This document shows, in pieces, positions 1 through 7,003 of a DNA stretch of 7,276 nt. A program made the translations under genes and the position numbers. The first letter of the stretch is position 1. Every line of letters starts with the position of its first letter. The DNA is from Cytophagales bacterium (GTDB lineage Bacteria > Bacteroidota > Bacteroidia > Cytophagales > Cyclobacteriaceae), in the NCBI GenBank assembly GCA_024643485.1, contig JAHEMU010000132.1:1-7276 (forward strand), in the 5' to 3' direction. Below the pieces are notes generated by a model. That model was not told where the DNA came from, searched no databases, and worked only from the letters and a program-made list of their open reading frames with translations.

Positions 1-1425
1 CTTGTTTATGGGATGGGGGAGCAACCTCTACGCGAGTTACTAAGGTTGTTGAAAAAGGGAGTTCCTTTCGATCAAATAAATAGCATCCCTCAAACTAGTT
101 ATCTAATAAACCGGAGAGATGAAGTACCAACCAAACAATGGGAAACCATTGAATTAAATAACCACGAAAAATGTTTGCGCGATGCCAAAGAATATGCGGC
201 TAATTTTAAACACGTAGAACAGGAGTCAAATAAACTGCAGGCAAAGCGCATTGTACAAGATGCGGCCGATTGGAAGGTGGTCATTAATCCTCCTTTTTAT
301 ACCATGACAGAACAAGAAATTGATCAGTCATTTGATTTGCCGTATACGCGTCAGCCACATCCAAAATACAATAAACGTGGGCCAATTCCTGCCTATGAAA
401 TGATAAAATTTTCCGTCAATATGCACCGCGGTTGCTTTGGTGGATGTAGTTTTTGTACTATTTCGGCGCATCAGGGTAAGTTTATTACCAGCCGAAGCAA
501 GGAATCGATTTTGAAGGAAGTGGATATCGTCACCCAAATGCCAGATTTTAAAGGATATATTTCTGATTTAGGGGGGCCATCTGCTAACATGTACAAGCTT
601 AAAGGAAAGGTGCAATCCATTTGCGACCGCTGCGTTAGCCCATCATGTATTCACCCCGTAATTTGTAGTAACCTAGATACTGATCACACGCCGATGACCG
701 AAATTTATCGCGAGGTTGATAAACATCCAAAGGTTAAAAAGGCGTTTGTTGGTAGTGGTATTAGGTACGATTTACTTGTAGAAAGCTATAATAAAAACGC
801 AAACAACAGCATTAATGAATACCTCGAGCAGGTGGTGACTAGGCATATTTCCGGACGATTAAAAGTGGCGCCTGAGCACACTGCAGATGATACATTAAGA
901 GTGATGAGGAAGCCTTCATTTAAACATTTTCATAATTTTAAACAGAAGTACGAAGCATTAAACAAGAAACATAATCTCGAGCAGCCATTAATCCCCTATT
1001 TTATCTCTTCTCACCCGGGTTGCAAGGAAGAGGATATGGCAAATCTGGCTGTTGAAACTAAAGATATGGGATTTAGGTTGGAGCAAGTTCAGGATTTTAC
1101 TCCCACCCCGATGACCGTTGCAACAGTGATCTATTATTCCGGTTATCATCCTTACACCATGACTCCCATGTTCACCGCCAAAACGGAAAAAGAAAAACGC
1201 GATCAACACATGTTTTTCTTCTGGCATAAAAAAGAAAATAGACAACAGATTAAGGATAAGTTATTAAGCAAAGACCGCCCAGATCTCGTTGAAAAGTTAC
1301 TGGGGCCTGTTCGTTTTGAAGGGCATGGACGAAAGCCTAAAGCCTTTGATAAACGAAAGGTGCAGGGAAAAACGCAAGGACCTGGAAAGGCTCAAGGAAA
1401 TAGATTTAAAGGCAGAAGGAAGTAA
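1..1425 (+). CDS. ygiQ: YgiQ-family radical SAM protein, 5'-truncated by window edge
   Basis: The reading frame is open from base 1 (LVYGMGEQPLREL), so the gene starts outside the window and the ATG at 13 is internal. That opening matches the family segment leading out of the N-terminal UPF0313 domain. About 474 residues are visible; family members are roughly 600-740 residues, so the N-terminal part is missing. The radical SAM motif C-x3-C-x2-C is clear at visible residues 145, 149 and 152 (RGCFGGCSFC) and should hold the [4Fe-4S] cluster that cleaves S-adenosylmethionine. Further family landmarks are a four-cysteine stretch at 208, 211, 216 and 222, LKVAPEHT at 287-294 and PYFISSHPG at 332-340. 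The last ~35 residues are a K/R/G/Q-rich basic tail. The protein is probably cytosolic. The physiological substrate of YgiQ is, to my knowledge, not established, so no reaction is assigned. Family membership is secure; the function is unknown. Confidence 0.93.
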   Translation, partial: LVYGMGEQPLRELLRLLKKGVPFDQINSIPQTSYLINRRDEVPTKQWETIELNNHEKCLRDAKEYAANFKHVEQESNKLQAKRIVQDAADWKVVINPPFYTMTEQEIDQSFDLPYTRQPHPKYNKRGPIPAYEMIKFSVNMHRGCFGGCSFCTISAHQGKFITSRSKESILKEVDIVTQMPDFKGYISDLGGPSANMYKLKGKVQSICDRCVSPSCIHPVICSNLDTDHTPMTEIYREVDKHPKVKKAFVGSGIRYDLLVESYNKNANNSINEYLEQVVTRHISGRLKVAPEHTADDTLRVMRKPSFKHFHNFKQKYEALNKKHNLEQPLIPYFISSHPGCKEEDMANLAVETKDMGFRLEQVQDFTPTPMTVATVIYYSGYHPYTMTPMFTAKTEKEKRDQHMFFFWHKKENRQQIKDKLLSKDRPDLVEKLLGPVRFEGHGRKPKAFDKRKVQGKTQGPGKAQGNRFKGRRK

Positions 1426-1427
1426 TA

Positions 1428-1454
1428 GAAAGCGTGTGCTCTATCGATGCTTTT
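1428..1454. terminator. Weak hairpin in the convergent ygiQ/fucosidase gap
   Basis: Just after the ygiQ stop codon, GAAAGCGT (1428-1435) can pair with ATGCTTTT (1447-1454) around an 11-base loop, giving eight pairs of which two are G-U. On the + strand the T run forms the 3' arm of the stem and is followed by ATTC rather than a separate U tract. As the gap is only 50 bp between two convergent stops, one bidirectional structure could serve both genes. The stem is weak and the call rests on position as much as on sequence. Confidence 0.3.
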
Positions 1455-1475
1455 ATTCAACCAAATTGGAATATT

Positions 1476-2816
1476 TTATTTGAGCTTGATTTCCAAAACG
1501 GTGTCAATTTCGTCTTTCGATAGATTTTTTACATCGATGATAATTCCAAATTTTGTCTTTTGAAAAGGCACTTTTTTGTCTGAATGATATCTTGTGATAG
1601 ACGCAATTTCATTGGGAAATTCTTCTAAATACAAATGTTGGGCGTTAGGATCAAACAGGTGTAAGTACACCGTTTTGGCATTTTGCGTAGTGACGTATTG
1701 ATCATTTGGTGCAATAGGCCCTCTTGTGGTGCCAAAAACTGTAGATCCGTATATTTTTAACCAATTTCCCATTTCACTCAACGATTGCTGATGTTCCGGT
1801 TGAATTTCGCCACTGGGCATAGGACCAACGTTTAGGAGTAGGTTGCTTCCATACGCTGCTGCTTTTACCAAATAATGAATTAACTCGGTCTTTGATTTAT
1901 GGCGACGATCTTGAAGATTAAACCCCCAAGATCCATTGATGGTTTCACAAACTTCTAAAGGCACATTTCCAATTTGATCGGCCGATGTGCCCCATCCCGT
2001 TGTATTTTTACCCGGCAGGTCTTTTTCAAACATTTGGAAATCCTCACCAGGAATTACACCTAGGTGATGATTGTTTCCAATTAATGCTTGGGGTTGAAGT
2101 GTATGTATTAAACTATAAATTTCGTCATAATGCCAGTTTACCAAAGGGTCACTGAAATGTTCACCATCCCAGCCCATTTGGTCCCAGTGACCATCGAACC
2201 AGATACCACCAATTTCACCGTAGTTTGTAAGTAACTCCGTTAACTGACCCTTCATAAAAGCGATGTATTTTTCCCATTCACCAGATTCCCGTCCGTCGAT
2301 ACCATTTCCTGTTCTTCCTCTTGGGAAGTAATCGTCATTATGCCAGTCTAAAAGTGAATAATAGAAAAATAATTTTATTCCCTGAGCTCTACATTCTTCC
2401 GCAAGCATTTTCAGCACATCTTTTCCATAAGGGGTATCGTCAACAATATTATAGTCAGTCATTTTGGTGTCGAACATGGAAAATCCATCATGATGCCGGC
2501 TGGTAATGGTAATGTATTTCATCCCAGCATTTTTGACCATGGTTACCCATGCTTTTGGATCAAATTTTACAGGGTTAAAAAAGCCTGGTAATTTTTCATA
2601 TGCATCAATGGAAATATTTTGATTGTTCATGACCCATTCGCCGTCTCCCAAAACGCTATACACCCCCCAATGAATAAATAGGCCAAATTTGGCTTCTTTA
2701 AACCATTCTCGGGCCTCGAGATTTTCTTTTGATGGAGTATAGGATTGTCCTTGAGTTGATTCACCAATAAGGAGAATTAAGCTACAGGTAAGGAAGAGAA
2801 GAGTAATTTTTTTCAC
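1476..2816 (-). CDS. Secreted alpha-L-fucosidase, glycoside hydrolase family 29
   Basis: This 446-residue protein has a full-length GH29 catalytic domain. Such enzymes release alpha-linked L-fucose from glycans by a retaining mechanism. Residues 1-23 form a signal peptide (KK, then a hydrophobic run, then a likely cut near TQG-QSY), so it acts in the periplasm or outside the cell. GH29 landmarks in order are FGLFIHWGVYS (44-54), RHHDGF (107-112), GGIWFDG (203-209) with Asp208 as expected nucleophile, CETINGSWGF (290-299) and NLLLNVGPMPSGEI (325-338). The acid/base Glu is less certain; Glu258, Glu264 and Glu291 are candidates. The C-terminal ~85 residues fit the usual beta-sandwich. The start codon is GTG (2816-2814): an in-frame TAA lies at 2837-2835, with no ATG between, and GTG gives a complete signal peptide. 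No SusC/SusD or sulfatase genes adjoin it, so it does not look like part of a polysaccharide utilisation locus here. The fucosylated substrate and linkage cannot be read from sequence. Confidence 0.94.
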   Translation of the reverse strand: MKKITLLFLTCSLILLIGESTQGQSYTPSKENLEAREWFKEAKFGLFIHWGVYSVLGDGEWVMNNQNISIDAYEKLPGFFNPVKFDPKAWVTMVKNAGMKYITITSRHHDGFSMFDTKMTDYNIVDDTPYGKDVLKMLAEECRAQGIKLFFYYSLLDWHNDDYFPRGRTGNGIDGRESGEWEKYIAFMKGQLTELLTNYGEIGGIWFDGHWDQMGWDGEHFSDPLVNWHYDEIYSLIHTLQPQALIGNNHHLGVIPGEDFQMFEKDLPGKNTTGWGTSADQIGNVPLEVCETINGSWGFNLQDRRHKSKTELIHYLVKAAAYGSNLLLNVGPMPSGEIQPEHQQSLSEMGNWLKIYGSTVFGTTRGPIAPNDQYVTTQNAKTVYLHLFDPNAQHLYLEEFPNEIASITRYHSDKKVPFQKTKFGIIIDVKNLSKDEIDTVLEIKLK

Positions 2817-2822
2817 AATAGG

Positions 2823-2881
2823 TAAGGTTAAACGTTATTTCAATATATACATTTTTGTAGCCTAATTAAAACCTAACCTTA
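2823..2881. repeat. 8-bp inverted repeat in the divergent fucosidase/peptidase region
   Basis: TAAGGTTA at 2823-2830 is the exact reverse complement of TAACCTTA at 2874-2881, with 43 bases between the arms. The left arm ends only six bases upstream of the fucosidase GTG. In a long fucosidase leader transcript the arms could pair and cover the ribosome-loading region; alternatively they are two half-sites for a regulator, or chance. The arms are short and AT-rich, so functional weight is low. Confidence 0.3.
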
Positions 2882-2918
2882 AAATCGCTGTTGGAGAATG
2901 GTTTTTATGGTTCGGCGT

Positions 2919-2950
2919 TTTGGTGTTCAGCAAATTTGATTTTACCTATG
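2919..2950 (+). promoter_or_regulatory. Candidate Bacteroidota-type promoter for the dipeptidyl peptidase gene
   Basis: TTTG at 2919-2922 is followed after 20 bases by TACCTATG at 2943-2950, which matches the Bacteroidota -7 consensus TAnnTTTG at all but one defined position. The spacing suits the known -33/-7 arrangement recognised by the phylum's primary sigma factor. Transcription would begin a few bases downstream, leaving a leader of roughly 40-45 bases before the ATG at 3000. Such short motifs in AT-rich DNA also arise by chance, so this is a candidate only. Confidence 0.35.
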
Positions 2951-2999
2951 AATAGAGATTCTTAACAATTTTCCATAATATTACCTTTCCAATTAACCG

Positions 3000-5279
3000 A
3001 TGAAAATAAGGATGAAAAAGTTAGTTTTATCGCTACTCAGTTTGATTTTACTAGTGAGTGGCCTACACGCGCAAGACGCTTCACAATTATCACTAGAGCG
3101 TTTATTTACCAATTATGAATTCAGCGCCCGTCGTTTCGGGCCATTGAAATGGTTGGACAATGGAACGTATTATACCACCTTCGAAGCTTCAGCAGAATAC
3201 CGTGGGGCTGTGGATGTTATCCGATATGAAACAGCCACTGGAAAGAGTGATGTAATGGTCTCAGCTGCATCACTTATCCCTCAAGGAGAGAGCTCTCCTT
3301 TGAGAGTAGAAGATTATGAATGGTCTTCCGATAAAAGTAGTTTGTTAATCTATACCAATTCAGCACGGGTTTGGAGACAAAACACGCGCGGTGACTATTG
3401 GGTGTACCAATTAGCATCAAAGAAATTAACCAAATTAGGAGGCGATAACGCCAAACCATCTACATTGATGTTCGCAAAATTCTCTCCTGATGGAACTCGC
3501 GTTGGGTATGTTCGCGAAAATAACATTTATGTCGAAGACTTATCATCTAATAAAATTACAGCAATCACCACAGATGGTAATAATGAAATTATCAATGGCA
3601 CCTTCGATTGGGTATATGAAGAAGAATTCGGTTGCCAAGATGGATTTAGATGGAGCCCAGACGGAAAGAGTATTGCATATTGGCAATTAGACGCTAACGG
3701 AATTGGTGTATTTTATATGATCAACAATACGGATTCTATTTATTCAAAAATTATCCCTATTCAATACCCCAAAGTAGGCGAAAAAAATTCAGCAGTTCGT
3801 ATTGGGGTTGCTAGTGCGGCAGGAGGTAAAACTACCTGGATGAAAGTAGAAGGGGATCCACGTAATAATTATATCCCTAGAATACAGTGGGCGGATAATT
3901 CTGAACAAGTAGTGATGCAATATGCCAATCGTGCCCAAAATCAGTATCAAATTCTATCTGGAGAGGCTGCTACTGGATCCATAAAGAAACTGTATGAAGA
4001 AAGTGACCCTGCTTGGATAAATCCGGTTGATGACTGGATTTATATGAATAAGGGTAAAGAGTTCACCTGGGTGAGTGAGAAAAATGGATGGAAGTCGGTA
4101 TATAAGATCAATCGAGACGGTTCTGGAGAGACCATTATTTCATCAGGAACTTTTGACGTTATTAATATACAATTAATCGATTTGGAAGGGGGGTATTTTT
4201 ATTATATCGCTTCTCCAGACGAGCCAGGACAACGGTATTTGTATAGAGGAAAGCTCAATGGAAAAGGAAAACAGGAAAGACTTACTCCTGTAAGCCTAGC
4301 CGGAACAAATTCGTACGATATCAGTCCGAATGGGAAATTTGCTATCCATACTTTTTCTAAAGCAGGGGTTCCTCCTGTAATATCGTTGGTGAGCTTACCA
4401 GATCATAAAGTAGTACGTGTTCTTCAAGACAACAAGCCTTTAAAAGATAAAATCAATGCTTTATCGAGTAACCCGGTTCAGTTTTTTGATGTAAAAGCCT
4501 CAGACGGATGGACATTGAATGGAATGATGATTACCCCACCGGACTTTGATCCTTCAAAAAAGTATCCTGTATTTTTTTATGTTTACGGCGAGCCTGCTGG
4601 ACAAACTGTTCAGGATTCTTGGGGCAGTTATAGGTACCTTTACCATTTATTCTTGGCGCAACAGGGTTATGTGGTGATGAGCATCGACAACCGTGGAACA
4701 CCGGCACCAAAAGGCCGAGAGTGGAGAAAAAGTGTCCATGGTCAAATAGGAGTATTGGCCTCTCGCGACCAAGCTGATGCCTTACAGGAAATCATTAAAA
4801 AGTATTCATTTGTGGATGCCGACCGAATAGGAATTTGGGGTTGGAGCGGAGGAGGTTCAATGACATTAAATATGATGTTCAGATATCCTGATTTATATAA
4901 AACTGGAATTTCAGTGGCTCCAGTACCAGATCAAACTTTATATGATAATATCTACCAAGAACGTTATTCAGGAACTCTGCCCGAATTTGCTGAAGGGTAT
5001 AAAAAGGGCTCCCCAATTACTTATGCAAAAAATCTGAAAGGGAATTTGATGCTTATTCACGGAACAGGGGATGATAACGTACATTATCAAGGCTCAGAGC
5101 GATTGATAAATGAACTCGTAAAAAACAATAAAATGTTCTCCTTGATGTCATACCCTAATCGTTCACACGGTATTTATGAAGGGGAAGGAACTACGCGACA
5201 TATATACGAAACGATGTTCCGTTACCTACAAACTAATTTGGAATCAGGACCAAAAGAGAACAAAATAAATAAAAAATAA
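3000..5279 (+). CDS. Secreted dipeptidyl peptidase IV, S9B prolyl oligopeptidase family
   Basis: This 759-residue serine peptidase should remove N-terminal X-Pro or X-Ala dipeptides from peptides in the periplasm, serving protein scavenging. Residues 1-24 form a signal peptide ending in LHA-Q. Residues ~40-490 fit the eight-bladed beta-propeller and contain the DPP IV hallmark DWVYEEEF (203-210), whose Glu pair (E208/E209 by analogy with human E205/E206) binds the substrate amino terminus. The alpha/beta-hydrolase domain (~495-745) has the oxyanion tyrosine Y529, the nucleophile S616 in GWSGGGS, Y648 and Y652 in YDNIYQERY, D691 in HGTGDDNVH and H723 in RSHGIY. The full triad and substrate-anchoring residues point to an active enzyme. 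The elbow is GWSGGG instead of the common GWSYGG. The ATG at 3000 is used; ATG at 3012 (MKKLVL) is an equally plausible start and keeps the signal peptide. No type IX sorting domain is seen at the lysine-rich C terminus. Its stop codon abuts that of the convergent hydrolase. Confidence 0.95.
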   Translation: MKIRMKKLVLSLLSLILLVSGLHAQDASQLSLERLFTNYEFSARRFGPLKWLDNGTYYTTFEASAEYRGAVDVIRYETATGKSDVMVSAASLIPQGESSPLRVEDYEWSSDKSSLLIYTNSARVWRQNTRGDYWVYQLASKKLTKLGGDNAKPSTLMFAKFSPDGTRVGYVRENNIYVEDLSSNKITAITTDGNNEIINGTFDWVYEEEFGCQDGFRWSPDGKSIAYWQLDANGIGVFYMINNTDSIYSKIIPIQYPKVGEKNSAVRIGVASAAGGKTTWMKVEGDPRNNYIPRIQWADNSEQVVMQYANRAQNQYQILSGEAATGSIKKLYEESDPAWINPVDDWIYMNKGKEFTWVSEKNGWKSVYKINRDGSGETIISSGTFDVINIQLIDLEGGYFYYIASPDEPGQRYLYRGKLNGKGKQERLTPVSLAGTNSYDISPNGKFAIHTFSKAGVPPVISLVSLPDHKVVRVLQDNKPLKDKINALSSNPVQFFDVKASDGWTLNGMMITPPDFDPSKKYPVFFYVYGEPAGQTVQDSWGSYRYLYHLFLAQQGYVVMSIDNRGTPAPKGREWRKSVHGQIGVLASRDQADALQEIIKKYSFVDADRIGIWGWSGGGSMTLNMMFRYPDLYKTGISVAPVPDQTLYDNIYQERYSGTLPEFAEGYKKGSPITYAKNLKGNLMLIHGTGDDNVHYQGSERLINELVKNNKMFSLMSYPNRSHGIYEGEGTTRHIYETMFRYLQTNLESGPKENKINKK

Positions 5280-6410
5280 CTATTCTAATTCTTTCAAAAG
5301 AGAAGGAATTAAACGCTGTATTTTTCTGAATAAGGAAAGTTTGGTCGGATCGGAGGTATTTACCTGAACCGTTATGGCCGTTTTCTTATCAGGAAAATAC
5401 AGCATACTAGTAATGTAACCAGGGAAAAATCCACTGTGCCCCCACGACATTCCAAATGGAGTTTGTCGCATATGCACTCCTAGTCCCCATTGGCCTCCTA
5501 AACCTACAGCCTCTATTCCTTTGAAATAATCATCAAAAAGGGAAGCACTAAAGATATGGCCTTCATACATTAATTTAGCCATTTGGGATAATGAAGTTGC
5601 ATTCATAGCATATCCGCCCCCAGCCCACTCAAACTGAACATTTTGCTTGTAAACACCGTTTTCACTTACCTTTCCCGGGTAGAATTCGTCAGTATCACTA
5701 CTATAACCCGAAGCTAAGGAAGGAATAGTCCGCGAATTTTGAGGGTAAATATTAGTTAAATGATGGGGCTTGATAATCTTGTCATCAATGAAATCCCAAA
5801 GCGATTTTCCCGTCACTTTTTCAATGATCATACCCAGAATAATGTAATTGGTATCGGAATAGGCAAAGCTTTCTCCGGCTGCAAAAAGGGGCTTTTCGTC
5901 AAATACATAACTTAAAAGTTCTTCTGGCTTCCAAACTCGGTCCGGGGCAAGGGGCAAATCCTTTTGAAACTGTTCATTGAAGACATAACGCGAAATTCCA
6001 GTGGAATGCTGAAGTAAATTCCTAATGGTAATGGTTTCACTATTTTGAATTTTTGGAAACCACGCATTACCTGATAAATATACTGAAGCTTTGTCGTCTA
6101 ATTTAATTTTCCCTTCTTGAACGAGAAGTAAAATGGAAGAAGACACAAAAACTTTCCCGGTACTGCCGCCAAGAAGCACATGACTTGGCTCCATTTTTAT
6201 ATGAGCTTCAACATCGGCCATTCCAACTGACAAAGAAAATGAAGTGCCATTTTGATCGACCATTCCTATCGTAGCGCCTCCGAAGTCAGTAGAAGAATCG
6301 TATACAGAATCAATGAGCGTCTGTAATCGCGCCAAGGTGTTGTTTGATTGATAACCAAAAACGGAAAGACCTAAGGTTAGGCAAAAAGATAGTAGAACTA
6401 TTTTTTTCAT
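5280..6410 (-). CDS. Exported serine hydrolase, beta-lactamase/DD-peptidase (PF00144) family
   Basis: This 376-residue protein belongs to the serine beta-lactamase-like superfamily, which holds class C beta-lactamases, D-alanyl-D-alanine peptidases, esterases and D-aminopeptidases. Residues 1-19 or 20 form a signal peptide; Cys10 is not in a lipobox, so it is probably soluble periplasmic rather than a lipoprotein. Catalytic motifs are S83-T-G-K86 (SxxK, the acylated serine and its lysine), Y184-S-D186 in place of the Y-x-N triad, and H325-S-G327 in place of K-T-G. HSG and YSD fit the esterase/peptidase side of the family more than a true AmpC enzyme, so antibiotic resistance should not be inferred. 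Length is normal for a protein without an added C-terminal domain. The ATG at 6410 begins M-K-K-I-V-L-L. It lies 65 bp downstream of the receiver gene on the same strand and may share its transcript. The exact substrate is not predictable. Confidence 0.88.
   Translation of the reverse strand: MKKIVLLSFCLTLGLSVFGYQSNNTLARLQTLIDSVYDSSTDFGGATIGMVDQNGTSFSLSVGMADVEAHIKMEPSHVLLGGSTGKVFVSSSILLLVQEGKIKLDDKASVYLSGNAWFPKIQNSETITIRNLLQHSTGISRYVFNEQFQKDLPLAPDRVWKPEELLSYVFDEKPLFAAGESFAYSDTNYIILGMIIEKVTGKSLWDFIDDKIIKPHHLTNIYPQNSRTIPSLASGYSSDTDEFYPGKVSENGVYKQNVQFEWAGGGYAMNATSLSQMAKLMYEGHIFSASLFDDYFKGIEAVGLGGQWGLGVHMRQTPFGMSWGHSGFFPGYITSMLYFPDKKTAITVQVNTSDPTKLSLFRKIQRLIPSLLKELE
5287..5310 (-). terminator. 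Possible hairpin terminator for the serine hydrolase, inside its 3' coding end
   Basis: AATTCTTTC (5287-5295) and GAAGGAATT (5302-5310) form a nine-pair stem with one G-U and a six-base loop. Read on the - strand, the stem is followed after about nine bases by a T-rich run ending inside the neighbouring peptidase gene (complement of 5262-5278). Because the two convergent stop codons touch, any terminator for either gene must overlap coding sequence, and this is the only candidate stem I see. It is AT-rich and the T run is not immediately adjacent, so support is weak. Confidence 0.25.
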
Positions 6411-6475
6411 AGAGATATATTTAATGAAAATGAGGATAAAATAGTTTACGTAAGAAAATGTAAAAAGGATTAAAA

Positions 6476-6874
6476 TTATTCAGGATGAACGCTTTGTAAA
6501 ATTTCGTCTAGTGCTTGAGTGGTGATAGGCTTTGATAAAAATCCTTTAATTTCTGAGTATTGTTGTGATTTGCGAATATCCGAAGGGTCAATGGAGGAGG
6601 TTAGTATAAAAATTGGAATTTCCTTTTTTAAATTTAATTCAGAAATATGATCCATAAAATCCCAACCATCCACTAAGGGCATGTTGATATCGAGTAAAAC
6701 TAAATCTGGTAATAAATTAGGATCCTCTATTGATTTTAGCAAATTCAAGGCTTCTTCACCATTATGAGCAATGAGTAAATCATTGTATTGAAATATTCGG
6801 TCAAGGTTTGTTTTTGCTATAAAAATAGCGATGTGATCATCTTCAATAAGGAGTATATTGCCAACTTTTTTCAT
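6476..6874 (-). CDS. Stand-alone CheY-like response regulator receiver
   Basis: This 132-residue protein is a single receiver domain with no output domain. The acidic pocket is E11-D12-D13, the phospho-accepting aspartate is D62 in VLLDINMP, the switch threonine is T92 in LTSS, and the conserved lysine is K115 in LSKP. All signature residues are present, so it should accept phosphate from a histidine kinase or hybrid kinase encoded elsewhere. Without a DNA-binding or enzymatic domain it probably acts by protein-protein contact or as a phosphorelay intermediate in the cytosol. No kinase lies in the window, so the signal is unknown. The ATG at 6874 begins M-K-K-V-G-N-I-L-L-I, exactly where receivers begin, which supports this start. 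It is followed 65 bp later by the serine hydrolase gene on the same strand, which makes a two-gene transcript possible but unproven. Single-domain receivers of this size are common in Bacteroidota. Confidence 0.93.
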   Translation of the reverse strand: MKKVGNILLIEDDHIAIFIAKTNLDRIFQYNDLLIAHNGEEALNLLKSIEDPNLLPDLVLLDINMPLVDGWDFMDHISELNLKKEIPIFILTSSIDPSDIRKSQQYSEIKGFLSKPITTQALDEILQSVHPE

Positions 6875-7003
6875 ATAAACGCAGATCAGTAACAGGTATA
6901 AAAGTAACGATATTTTTAAAAAATAGTTTACTCAAATCCATTTATTAAAGGTGTTCGATTAATAATTTATTACCTTAATGGACTCAATTAAATATCCAAA
7001 AGA

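Noticed and set aside
988..1245. 85-codon open frame on the - strand inside the radical SAM gene
   Set aside because: It lies antisense to well-conserved YgiQ coding sequence, its product is low complexity and unlike any family I recognise, and it is best explained as a shadow of the real gene.
1289..1483. 64-codon + strand frame overlapping the 3' end of the radical SAM gene
   Set aside because: It overlaps the recognised gene in another frame for most of its length, and has no domain or signal features.
1476..5279. Fucosidase plus peptidase as part of a polysaccharide or glycoprotein utilisation locus
   Set aside because: The two genes are divergent, and there is no SusC/SusD pair, sulfatase, fucose pathway gene or hybrid two-component regulator in the window.
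2872..6381. A 10-base match between CCTAACCTTA (2872-2881) and its reverse complement at 6372-6381
   Set aside because: The second copy lies in the signal-peptide codons of the hydrolase, and one 10-base AT-rich match in 7 kb is near chance expectation.
6875..7003. Promoters for the divergent receiver and acylase genes
   Set aside because: TATTTTTA and TACCTTAA on the + strand and TACTTTTA on the - strand partly resemble the -7 element, but none has a TTTG at suitable spacing, so no site is called in this 129-bp AT-rich gap.
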